In this document: positions 47,091-60,500 of the stretch, in pieces | How the letters are laid out: every line of letters begins with the position of its first letter | How positions within the stretch are numbered: position 1 is the stretch's first letter | Assembly (NCBI GenBank): GCA_964017185.1 | Contig: OZ024880.1 | Location: 46,265,071-46,329,070, forward strand | DNA from: Rugalucina vietnamica | Lineage: Eukaryota > Mollusca > Bivalvia > Lucinida > Lucinidae | Direction of reading: 5' to 3' | DNA: 64,000 nt | Translations under genes and position numbers: made by a program | Notes under the pieces: model-generated | Told to the model about the DNA's origin: nothing | The model's input: the letters and a program-made list of their open reading frames with translations, nothing else | The model's database searches: none

Positions 47091-50000
47091 CCAAAAGCAA
47101 TATGCCCTTCCAACTTTTTCAAAGTTGGGGGCATAAAAATGATTTATTCGAAACATAGAGTGTAGGTACCGCCCATGCTGTGAAAATAAGAAAATTAGCA
47201 TACCCCTATATCCCCAGTTTAACTGTATAAATGTGGGGTTGCATCCCCTTTCTCCTTAATACGTTCCCTGCTCATAAAAGATCTCAGTTTTTATTTTATT
47301 TAAGGGGGTATACGTTTCCTGATGTCGTTTATTTTGTATTACAAGCTTGGAGTGTGAGAAATATCTGTTAATAAAGCTCGAACAAGTTTGATTGTAAACT
47401 GAACATGTTTTGTGACATTACGAAAACTTGCCCGTGCAATATATATAGATTTTTTTCATATATATTTCATATTTTTATATTTTTCTTATTTTTGCTCTAA
47501 AACATAGATTGTGGGTACTCGTTAGAACCGCCTCGGCGAGGCGGTTCTAACGTGTACCCACAATCTATGTTTTGAGCAAAAATTAGAAAAATATCAAAAT
47601 TTTTCCAACGAAATTTTCAATTTTTTTTCACCTGAAAAAATCTATGTATATCGCATGGGCAAGTTTTCGTAATGATAAAGCTCGAACAAGTTTGATTGTA
47701 AACTGAACATGATTGTGAAAGATGAAAAAAACTATTTTAAGTGGTCTATCATATCTCAGATACTGTTAGTATCGGAGCTGATTTTTATTTAACTTACCCA
47801 ATGTTCCTTCCCCGATAGGATCACTGCAAAATAAAAAATTAAGGATTCCATCAGAAAAACATGCCCGTGTAATGTATATCCCCTTTAAACCCTACTTTTT
47901 AAACTTGGGCATGCAGGGATAACAAAATCTGCTGTTTTCCAAGTTTTTTTTAACGTTTCAGCCATCTAGTGGCCTTTTTCAAGAACATAGTCACATATCA
48001 TTTTACACGTGACGTTATGTTGTTTTGCTGAAGTCAATAGGAAGTTGCTCTTAAGAAAAAAAAGTATCATTTTAAGAAATTAATTAATTCTCTGTGATTC
48101 TAAGTGCATCTACTTTTTCAAAATGTAAAATTATATGTGACTGTGTTCTTGAAAAAGGCCACTAGATGGCTGAAACGATCAAAACCCTCGGAAAACAGCA
48201 GATTTTGTTATTATTAGATCCCTAAAAAGTTTTCCTTTGGATCAACAGTGTTAGAAGATTGCAGGTATATACATTTTCTCTTATTTTTAATTAAAAAATA
48301 GATTGTGGGTACTCAAAATCTATATTTTGAACAAAAATAAGAAGAAAAAAATTTCCAATGATTTTTAAGCTGAAAAAATCTCTGTATATCACATAATGAC
48401 TGCGTTCAGTAAATTCCTCTGAAGCAAATTTTAAGAAATGGGACTTCCTCAGTATCAAACTCAACAGTTTTCAAAACTTAATTATTAGCCATTTTCCATT
48501 TAAACATGTTTTCGAACATGCCATTAATGAGTGCTATACAAGTCACACACCTTCAGAAGCTGTACAGATAGGAATGGAGTTAGAAGATAATTCTACCATA
48601 TAGCATGTGACACGAGTTCTCTAAGAACGTGTCAAAGTCTAATTCACGCCAAGTCGTTCCCAATTTAGTTTAATTAGTTTAAACATATTTATTCTCAATA
48701 TAAGTTTGACATGCGAAACATATGTGCATACAATAACAAAGTATAGGATTAGAACGAAAGCTTTCAGCTTATAAAGTCTCTTTCCCATGATAAATTTAAA
48801 TATTTAGTGCATAGAATTGGCAGGTCGTAACTTACTGGAATAGGTTTGTCGAATATGTATGAGCTAATAGTAATAGTATAAATAATATATATTATTACAA
48901 ATTACTTAAAAGGAAAATACAAAGCAGAAAAAGACATCAACATATTCTTATAAAAGAAAACGTAAATGGAGAGAAAAAAAAAGTATTGAGTGTCGTGGAG
49001 GAACAGATCGTGGGCGTTTAGGGGGGCTGTAGCTTTTGTTCAGCGAGATTCTTCCCATCCAACATTAGTTTAACAAACGGGTCATAGTTCTGATACAACA
49101 TACTTTACACTGAAGACATGTTGTGCAATTGTGTTTTGTAGATATATTAAAATAAAGGTTTATTGATGATTAGACTTAAAATTAGGAGTTAAAACACTTG
49201 TTTTAAGATCAAAAACGTTTGGAATCTTTGATGAATTTATGCACAAGTAAGAAAATTTGGCTGTTTGTTTCGAGGGAGAGCGAACTATCACCAAATAGGA
49301 GTACATCGAGAGTAACATGACACAGCTGTGAGACGGAATTAAGCATTTCAAGTCGTTGAAGGCGGTAAAAACGACACTGTAAGAGAAAATGTTCCGCGTT
49401 TTCAATATTGCCGCATCTGCAGAAGGGTGAGTCATTTAAATTCCTAATAAAAATGTCATAATTTAAAGAACTACACTTTGTTCTTAAACGAGTATGCAAA
49501 ATTTGTGTGTGTCGATCTCCGGTGTAATAGTACTTCGGTGTAATAGAGGTGTGTTGATTAAGCCGATTTTTGAAAGAGGTGAGAGTTGCCGAGTTTCTAA
49601 TTTCTTCAGGGAGAGAGTTCCATCCTCTGATAGCTGACGGTAGAAAAGACGAATAGTACTGAACTGAACTAGCATTTGTTGTCCTAATATCATTGGAGTT
49701 TCTGAGATTATAGTTAGATGTTTCATTGACAGTTGGAGGTATGAGCGACGTTAAGTACGATGGGGTTAAGTTATGTACCATTTTGTAAAAGAGAGTAAGC
49801 TTTTGTTTGTTTCTTCTAACTTCCAAAGTTTCCCAACCAATTTCACTGTTTAGATTTTCAATTGACACCAATTTAGTAGTTCCTGTTGCGATTCGCGCTG
49901 CTTCTTTCTGGATATTTTCGAGGTCTTCTTTTTCATAATCTGCACAGTTATCCCAAATTTCGTTACAATATTCTAAAATAGGCCGAATGAAAGAAGTATA

Positions 50001-53000
50001 AATTATTTCTAGAGATTTTCTATCTAATTGAAACTTTAGTTTACGCATTACCTTAATTCTATTCCAGGCTTTTTCCTTAATGTAATTAATATGTGTGTGC
50101 CAGGTTCCGTCATTGCTAAGGTAGATACCAAGGTGTTTATGATTTTCAACTTCTTGAATTTGCTGATTTAGCATGTAGAGCTGAGGGTGTAATGGTTGTA
50201 TTACTTTTCTACTTATTAGAAGAGATTCTGTTTTTGCAGGATTGAACTTAACAAGCCAAGTTTTTGCCCATTTTGAAATTTTTTCTAGGTCAGAGTTTAA
50301 AGTTTGGGCAGCAGTATCAGGGTTATCTACAACAAGAAATAAACTAGCGTCATCGGCAAAAAGTCTTATGTTTGATCCAATATCATTTACAATGTCATTT
50401 ATATACAGTAAGAATAAGAGCGGACCAAGAATAGAGCCTTGTGGGACTCCTGCATCTATATAGTTCCAGTCAGATTCTGTACCTGGGAGAATAACTTTTT
50501 GTCTCCTTTCAGAAAGACAGCTACTGAACCAAGACAGAATATTGCCAGATACCCCCGCAGCCTTTAACTTACAAAGATGACCTTTGTGCCAGACGCGGTC
50601 AAATGCCTTGCTGACATCACAGAAGACGACACGTACTTCTTTTCGAGCATCTAAAGCTTTACAGAAAGTGTTATAGAGGAAAGTGAGCTGGTTAGTAGTT
50701 GAATCTCCAGGTATGAAGCCGGACTGAAGAGGAGAAAGTATATCGTTATCTCGAAAATGATTGTAAAGATGTTTGAAGACTACGCGTTCCGGGACCTTTT
50801 CTAAACAGCTGAGAAGAGAGATAGGACGATAGTTAGAAACAGAGGCTGCACTGCCACCTTTGGGGATAGGACAGACTAGCGCATCTTTCCAAATGTCTGG
50901 AAAAATACCAACACTTAAAGAGTGATTAAGAAGAGAACATACTGGGAAGGACAATTCATGTGCTAATTCTTTGAGAGTACGATTATTGATATCGTCCGAA
51001 CCGACGGCTTTGCCAAGTGGAAGGTTCTTTAAAACGGATTCTACTTCAGTGGGTGTAATGACTAGATTTGAGAGCAAATTATCAACATTACAGTCAATAT
51101 GGGGTACTTGAGCATTTGTGTCGTCTAAAAGAGTTTGGTCTCGAAAGAAATTGTTCAGCAGATTTGCTTTATCAGTGTCGTCATTGTAAACTCGCCCATC
51201 TTTTTCAAGAGTCGGAACAGATGTTTTGGACGATGGTGATATGAAGGTCTTGAGTGTAGACCACCAGTCCTTAGAAGATAACGGCTTCGTCTTTAGCTTA
51301 TTTGAGAGTTGATCGAGATATTGTTGTTTTGACAACCGCATTTGTGTTATAACCTTATTTCTTAATTTTTTAAATTTATTCCACAACCTAGGAGTATCAT
51401 TATGCTTAACCTTTTGGTATGCCTGTTTTCGTTTACGAATAAGTTTGCGAATAGCTGTAGTTATCCATGGTGGGTCTGAGGGCCTTATCCTGACAGTTTT
51501 ATTTGGAATACATTCTTCTGTTAGATCATTTAATTTGTTAGTAATGTTACAAGCATGGGTGTTAACGTCATCGTCGTATACTGAGCCCCAGTCTGTATTG
51601 GCTACTTTGGTTCTAAAAGAGTCATAGTCTCCTCTATCGTAACTCCAGATTCGACGGGAATAGGATTTTCTTGAAGCTTTTGTATATTTAAAGACACCAT
51701 AAATAGGACAGTGGTAACGAACGTTCTGATTTAGAAATGGTTCTGCTACACCGCTGTAAATGAGATTACTCTTGTCGTTTGTAAGAATTATATCAATAAG
51801 AGAAGAAGAGTTTTCAGTAAAATGAGTTGGTTCTGTAACAGTTTGACATAAAGAAAATTGTTCACAAAGTTCAGATACCTTACGAGATGTTTGTCTACTG
51901 AACACATCTAGATTAAAGTCACCTGTGATGATGATGTTGTTAATTTGTGTGTCCATTGCTAGTGATATAGAATCTTCAATGCTAGAGAGGCATGCTGCGT
52001 CAGATTCCGGCGGGCGATAAAAAAGGCCAAATAAAACACGTGTGTGATTTAACTGGATCTCAATCCATATGCATTCTACGTTGCGCGGTTCCAAATCTTG
52101 ACGTCGTTTGTAATACAAGCAATCTTTAACATATATCATAACACCACCACCTTGGCGGTCCTCTGTCCTGTCGTTACGTTCTGGAGGTTTGAAATTTGGT
52201 ATTGTCAGGTCTGTCGTTATGTTTGGGCGAAGCCATGTTTCTGTGAAGGCTAAAATGTCAAAGTCAGATAATTCAGCAGAGAGAATGTCAAGTTTATGTG
52301 CAATACTCATCACATTATAATGAACAAAAGATATATGGTTCGACAGATTTAGAGTATTAAGAAAAGAGAAGGACTCGTTTGTTGTGCTTGAGGAACTAGA
52401 GTGGGATGACGTAGAAGGTTGTCCGGGGTTCGGGTGCACATCTCCTGATATCAGGAGGAGAATCCCCAACCAGGTTAGAAGAGTCGTAAATGCACCTACT
52501 ACTACGCAGCTGTAAACAAAAATAATATTACCCCTTATGGTCTTATAACGAGCTGTACCAATTGGCAGTTTTCTTGTGAATACCATACCCTGACTGTAGT
52601 TTTTGGATGCAGAAGCTGACTTTATATGCATATTAAGTGAAAATAACTGAAATACATTTAATAAGATTGGGAGAAGAAAAACTAGCTGACAAAAAAGTGG
52701 AAATTTGTAGGCAAGCGAGTATCTAGGCATCACACCGCCAAAAGGCTGTGAGCTGGTACTATGAGACTTTTTCATGAAAGAAATGTAACTTTCTCAGACG
52801 GTGTGATGCATATATACCCACTAGCCAATCCAAGGATGCTGCTGTACCGGTACCCCACGATCTGCTCCAGAACTGTTCTCCAAAAACAAAAATAACATAA
52901 TCAAGACAAGATGCAATTAAGGAAGACATGGTTAGAATAACAGAAAAAATACAAAAGATCAGCATGAAAAACAAGATCATAGATTATAGAATTTCCTGGA

Positions 53001-54504
53001 GGAAGCATAACAATACTGGTTTCATTAATCTCGGAATACTATTCAATTAAATAATGCATGTTTACTTGTTTGGAATAATTTTTAGATCCAAGGGAGAAAA
53101 CCTGAACAAGGTTGATTAGTGTAGAACTCCATACATGTGTCGGTTTTGACCTATGGCGGATCAAAGACTTAATGCGTCCACTTTGCCTCACATGAAAGGA
53201 TAAGACTGTAACGGTGCAAGTATTTAGTGTTTGAGCAACCTTAGTCTAGCGGTAAAGGTGTGGTATTTCAGCGGTATTTCATCCATATTTACCTTTCATG
53301 TGCTGCCCTATGGACACACCCGATCCCTGGTCCGTCACAGATCAAAAGCTGGCCAAAATTCCCAATTTGCTAAACCTTCCTTTTAAACACTCGTTCATTT
53401 TAAATACGCACCTGACAAGTAACGTTGCATGATGTGCTGTTCCGATACTGCGGTCGGTTTTCTCCCGGACAAGAGAATTCTGACCAAACAGGCCTAGAGT
53501 TTCTTCGAGGACGTGACCCTGACTATCTTTCCTTATAAAGTCAAAGTCGGTGTTGTCCTATATGGTTTAAAAAGTTAACATTAAATGAGCCGAAGAAAAA
53601 ATGAACCATTTTCTCCATACATATAGTTAGACACAGCCGAAATTTAGGCCCTGTGATTTTACTGGTTGAATAGCATAATTCTGACCAGAGAAAAGAAAGT
53701 CATCCACTTATATACACTTGTAAAATAATAAGTGAATGGAGACTCTCACATGTTAATTTGAAACTTCCCCTAAATGGAGTTCAAAGGGATAACCAGTAGT
53801 GTTTCTTAATTTCTAACATTATATGGCGTTACTCTCGAAAATAGTGGCTTGACAATATTTCGCAATTAGTTTATCAAGCAAGGAAAATGAGCCGCCGCAG
53901 GGGAAAAAACAACAATCTGCATAGGCGAAGACAAAGGCGAAGATCAGCTTAGCAGTAACTGCGAAGCTGATCAGCGCCTTTGTTTTCGCTACACGAATAG
54001 TACAAATCCTCTACTTTCTAAATCCAAAATTTTCAGCCTCTATGCATCTTCTGTGACTGTACAGCTCAGTTTGTGTCAGACCTGGTCGGAACCCAAATTG
54101 TTGATTTTCTCACGCACAGGCTCAAATATGAGGCATTAATATCACTTAAAACAGGAGATGCATACCGGTGGGACAATGACCTCGATTGTATCAATTGCAA
54201 TGTTAGGGCCTCCAGTAGGTGCCATTAGTGTCTGAAACCCGTATGTCCACTGCGAAATAAAAAAACGAAACCAATTATCTACAGTTAGGTAACAAAACGT
54301 AACGTAACCAACAGCGTATTGCCAGTTGTTTAAAACTGCGTTAGCTTAACGTCATCGTTAAGACCTCAACTCGTTTAGTAAATGCCAACCACATATGCAA
54401 ATACACCGATATATTTTGTTGATAAAATGTGAGAACCCTTTGCATTGCAAAGGCACTTTATCAACAAAAATAACAGTGCATTTGTAATATTCATGTTTGA
54501 AATT

Positions 54505-54540
<36 letters not shown>

Positions 54541-57500
54541 GTTAACTAAAGAGATCGTTAATTTTGAACAACTGAGCCTGAATTGGAACAGTTGTAACAG
54601 TGGCCTAAAGACAAATGTTCTGACGTAGTTATCCCAAAAAACACCTTTGAATAATATTGTTGGTAGCAGGGCTACAGTAGGATTTCACAAGACTTAACGT
54701 TCTTTTATTCTTGACTATAACATGTGTTTAAAGAAATATTATCTAAAAACGCATGTTAACAGTGATCTATAACACTAAATCTACTGTCCCTGATGTTAAT
54801 AATAAGAATATTCCAAAAATCATGTCGTCACTGAACACAGCTGAGAAGCTCGTGGTACAGAAAGGGTGACGCACAATGCAATTCTATCCGAAGTTAATAT
54901 TCGAGCTTTCTTCTATAGCGTTTACCCTATTGACTGATAGGTAGGTGCAGCCAATGTAGAAATTGAACATTTATTGAATGCAAGTCATATTAGGAATCCA
55001 GTATATTTCGTTTTCGCAAACACTTCAGAACGATGAACATAAAGTTCTTCCATCACAATAACATTGAAGTGTTTGTGAAAACGAAATAACCAGGATTTCT
55101 TTCAATAAATGTTCGATTTCTGCATTGACGGCATCTATCTATCAGTCAGTAGTATAAACGCGAAAACTCGAAAATCTAACCTCAACTTCGGCCTCAATTG
55201 CAGTGTGTGTCACCGATCATTTATCGGTTTGTATGTATACAATACCACGTGATTGTCAGTAAATATAGGAACATACCTCGTTGGTTAAACATGTGATATA
55301 GTCTTTGATAACATACCTCGTTGGTTAAACATGTAACATAGTCTTTGATAACATACCTCGTTGGTTAAACATGTAACATAGTCTTTGATATCTGCGACCG
55401 CCAGATCATAATTACCGTCGTTGATTGCCTTGAACCTACAAACGTTTGGAAAACAACGTTTATTTATTTCATATTTTATTTATTTATTTATTTATTACGA
55501 AAACAACGTGGTCTGCTTTTTATTTATTTATTTATTTATTTATTTATTCCGAAAACAACGTGGTCTGCTTTTACATGTATAATCAAAAGTAGATGAATAG
55601 GAGGCTTTTGGTATAATGCACAGTAAAATCTGTTGAAAGTAAAACTGGCACCAAGCATGAGCACCAACCTATCTCGAATGATATGATGTGTTTAGATTTC
55701 AGGCAAATTTTATTTTCTGCGTACTGCCGGAGCGTTATACACCTATGATGACCTTTACATGATAGTTTGCCATAATACATCAATATTATTTACTAGCTTC
55801 TATTTTACCTGTCCACGAAACTTTTGGCACAAAATACGACGTCTTTAATAAGTTTTGTTTCCTCCGATAGTTCAACAAACTGTCGCCGTATGCGTCTCTT
55901 GAGGTTTCTGCGAACTCGGCCATTTTTTCTCTTTGTTACTCTCTCCCCTGCAAACGACAGAGAGAAAGATCATAAGCATCTGGAATTTAAGTATAAACGC
56001 CGCAGCCTGGCTGGAATACATGAGATGTCAGGTAATACTGGCTCGTACAAGATCTGTACATTTGTTTCCTTTGCCCTTTTATTCTTTTACCCAACTCAAA
56101 CTTCACACGTCAGCAAATTTAAAACATTTGCAACTTTGCAAAGACAAAAATATTATATTGATTGATTGATTGATATTATACTTATTATATAGTGAGTTAA
56201 GCTGCCACTGAAAAACGTCGCTTTGTATCGACAGCCCTGTTGAAAGTTGCTAAAACTCAACAGTAATTCTCTTTATGTTGCCAAATCTACAGGGTCACTG
56301 ATGATGCTTAAGTAGCCGAAACCATGGTATGACCCGTCTCCATTTCTCTTTTATTTGCTATTTGTTCTTCAAGAATCTCAGATTATTTTTCGAAGACATC
56401 TCAGATCATTTTGACCTACATCCGGGGTTTTTTCCATATGGAAGATGTAAAAGGCAACAAACTGCATCTCTTTAAAAAGTACTTTTAACATGATGTTTTT
56501 TTTTTTACTATACATGTCATCATTGATCCTTATAGGGCTGTCACACATTCGCGTATCGACTCACGTATCTACGGCGTATCGAGATACGAAAGGTACGTCA
56601 CACCTACGTCGTAGATACGTGGGCATACGTAGCTCATACTCTTCGATACGTAGCTCATACTCCTCATACGCCGTGGTGCTACGTTTTTTTATGTGTGCAC
56701 TTAAAAATTCGTAGCACGTACGTAGCAGGTCCGATACGCCGTACATACGTCACACATACGTGGTACATACGAAAGCAACGTGGCAGGTACGTCGTAGATA
56801 CGTAGCTCATACTCCTGATACGCCACACGTACGTAGCGGTTAAAATGCCCCGTAACCGTGACGTATGTACAGCGTACCTTTCGTATCTGCTACGTATGTG
56901 TGACGTATGTGTGGCGTATCCTCGAATGTATTTTCGTATCTACGGCGTATCAGCGACGTACGTGTGGCGTATCTCGCGTATCAATGGCGTATGTGCTACG
57001 TATGTGCTACGTTCGTTTCGCTACTGTGGAGTATGTGTGACGTATTAGGAGTATTAGCAATATTTTGTGGCGTTCCAAGAGAATCTTAGTGCTTCTATAT
57101 GTATGTTTTCGTTTTTCCGAAGTCATGGATCAAATGTTTCTCACGGTTCGGGGTGTCGTGCAGGGTTCTTTCATGGCTACGCTTGGTGTAGCCTCCGTCT
57201 TTGTTCATGTGGTCTTACGACCAGGATGGAGAGCTTGAAGATGTTCCCCCACCACCACCACCACCACCACCACCTCGTTTTTTTTTTTTTTTTTTCGGTG
57301 TTAGTCTAGATTATCTAGATTTCTCCGATGGCATCTTCGACCTCTTTTATGAGCCTGTGCGTGAGAAAACCAACAATTTGGGTTCCGACCAGGTCTGACA
57401 CAAACCGGTCTGTAGTCTCAGAATCGAAGATTGTAAGAGGCTGGAAATTTTGGATTTAGAAAGTAGAGGAATTGTACTATCCATGTAGAAAAAACAAAGG

Positions 57501-60500
57501 CACTGATCAGCTCCGCAGTTAATGCGAAGCTGATCGGCGCCTTTGTTTTTGCCTATGCAGATTGTTGGTTTTTTCCATGCGGCGGCTCATATTTGATAAC
57601 TATAATGTGCGAATTGCATGAGCAAAGTGAACACAACCGTTTGTTCTCATAGGTATTAAAATTGGTACAGAACAGATACGCCGCAGATAAGAATGGAACG
57701 CAGTACATACGCCGGAGATACGTCACGCGTACACTTCATACGCCATACATACGTCACACGTACGTAGCACATACGCACTGATACGCCGTACATACGAAAG
57801 TGAAATTCCATACGAATACAGATACGTCACGGATACGCCACGGGAACGTAGCAGGAACGTCACACGTACGTGGTACATACGTCTCTCGAGCAAAATACGG
57901 CTCAGACCTCGGCGTATCGACATTTTCATAGATACGTGAGCGATACGCCGCCGATACGTGAATGTGTGACAGAGCTATTATTGTTATTCATTTTAATCGC
58001 TTTTTGTGTGACGAAAGCTTTTGCAAAGAAAAATCAAAATAAAAAATCTGTGGATTTTGAAATTTTATGATCCATGCAGGCCATCGTAGATAAGATGCGT
58101 TCGGATTTTCTCCATTGAATATAGGCGTGTTCGGATCAAAGGCTCTGCTTCACAGAACGAGTTGTTTCCGCCAGTAAGGGCTCACCGCACAATAACGATA
58201 TTTTTACTACATTTCCTTTTTTTTTTTTTTTTTTGCATCAGATTGACATCCAGGAATTTTGGGGTAGGTATATATGCATTAAAACTGCCAACGTTAATAC
58301 GAATAGGTACAGTTTTTTTCACTGAGCGTTTAGCTGTCAGGCTAAGGTAGTGATGTCATTTTGAACAACAACAGAGCAAACAAGTCTTGTGTCCGTCAAA
58401 GATGAATTTCAGTCCCAAAACTATATATCTTGTGCTTAGGTATCACTACTACATCACTGAGCTTCTATGCACTGTCAACAATTTATATTTTAGAATAAAG
58501 CATAAATAAAATGTACATCATGCATCCTGTACCCTATTGCAGAACAGATATTAATCTTCGACAATTATCTTTTTTAAAGATGTTTCTTGATTAATATATT
58601 TTTACTCTACCTGTAATGGGTTCTAGAATAACGTCATCACCGGAAGCCAGTTCAGAGCAGAAAGCTCGAGCACCAGACTGTTGATTGTTCTTCCAAATAC
58701 AATTCTGGGTTCCTTCACGCACAAAGCCGAACTGGAACAAAAACGTAAAACCGGCTTAAGCCAATATGGTCTCTTTGAATCACTACCCAATTGTTTTTTT
58801 TTTCCATCTGCAAATTCGGAGATCTGGTTGCACGTGTGACTTATCGTTGTTGCTTACCATTACGAAAACATGCCCATGTAATATACAGAGATTTTCAAGC
58901 TGTAAAAAATGATAGAAAGGTTTTGATATTTTTCTTATTTTTGCTCAAAATATAGAATGTGGGTTCACGTTAGAACTGCCTCGCCGAGGCGGTTCTAACG
59001 AGTACCCACAATCTATGTTTTGGAGCTTTTGCTCAAAACATAGAATGTGGGTTCACGTTAGAACCGCCTCGCCGAGGCGGTTCTAACGAATATCCACAAT
59101 CTATGTTTTGGAGCAAAAATACGAAAAATAGGTATACCCCTGTATACACCAGTTTAACTATATAAAAGTGGGGTATAAGGGGGTATACATTACACGGACA
59201 TGTTATCGAGATGGTTTTGTACCCTAATAAAATACTAGTCTTTAACATCTTGAGTATTGCAGAAATAACCATCACCACTACTATCGTATAACACTTGCAA
59301 ACTGCCAGCAAACACAGGAAGCATAATCCATCTTTGAATGACCCCATGCGTTATAGTGATGACTATATAATATATATATCATCAGAGAGGTATTTAAATT
59401 GGAAACATACCATTTCTTCCTGATATCGTCCACCTTGTTTTCTGACTGTAGTCACAAAAGTCATATTTGGTCCAATATAATAAGCTTTTTCCTATTAAAG
59501 ATGAAACAGATTTTATCAAGAGGCCATTTCAAAATTCATGCAAATCTGATAAACTACCTGAATATAAAATGACCCTAAAATTTAATTTATGAATATAGTG
59601 GAAACGAAAAATGTAATGCACTTTTACATTAATACTGGGAAACGGCCTCAAAAGGTGTTTACACACAGCTTTCTGTCATGCTCTTTACCAACTGGCAGTA
59701 ACTTGAAAATATTTCTATAAATCTTTAACTCATTTAAGGCTGGCGTGCTATTAATGGGACATAGGCAACAGTATAGCCCAAGATGAGACGCCACTGAGCA
59801 CGGCGTCCCATCTGAGGCTATTATGTTTATTTAAAGGGGTTTCATTAAAAACGTGAATGGAATTTCAAAATTACCAGATGTCGCTAAAAATAAAGTGGAT
59901 CACCCAAAAGATAATAGTGGGAAATTCCATTTGTCACTAATGGGTTTACCTGTTCCTCTGCGGGCAATTGTTTCTTGGACTTTCCATCCGACTCCATAAT
60001 CATAGGTTGACGAACACCATGTAAGTGATCGGCGTTCATTTTTCTATCAGGGAGCCCATCTAGCTCAAGAGTGCCTTCTATGTGCTCGGGAAATACAGCT
60101 CTACCATTCTCTCTCCTAATCTGTGCTTTCATATTTCGAAATCGGAGATTATGGCTCCGAATGTTATTTGCACCTGAGATAGATTTAATAATTATATATA
60201 GGATAACCAATAAGAGATTGTAACATATTTCTTCTAATATAGTTATCAATGTTGATTTGTTATCTTGTCATTTAGAAAGGTACAAGTAGGCAATAATCAG
60301 GGAAAGGCGCAATCAGAAAGAAATTCCCTCTCCAAAAACCGAGGTTGGAAAAACCTAAATTGACAAATAGGTACTTATACTTAATAAACATATCGCAAGA
60401 CGAGTGAGCAGCTATTTCCAAATAGGCTGCCACTCAGTTACCGAGCTTAAATAAAAACATGAAAACGTACATAAAGTTCAAACAGCACAAAATTCGACTC

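Noticed and set aside
49160-49435. Extra minus-strand frame at the LINE 3' end, and frames at 49484-49726, 50242-50463 and 52759-52980
   Set aside because: They overlap the LINE ORF or its flanks in other frames and show no domain.
57201-57398. Short frame with ten prolines and DYLDFSD as a possible gene
   Set aside because: It is dominated by CCA and T homopolymers and runs into MITE A copy 9. At best it is a transposase or captured-gene remnant.
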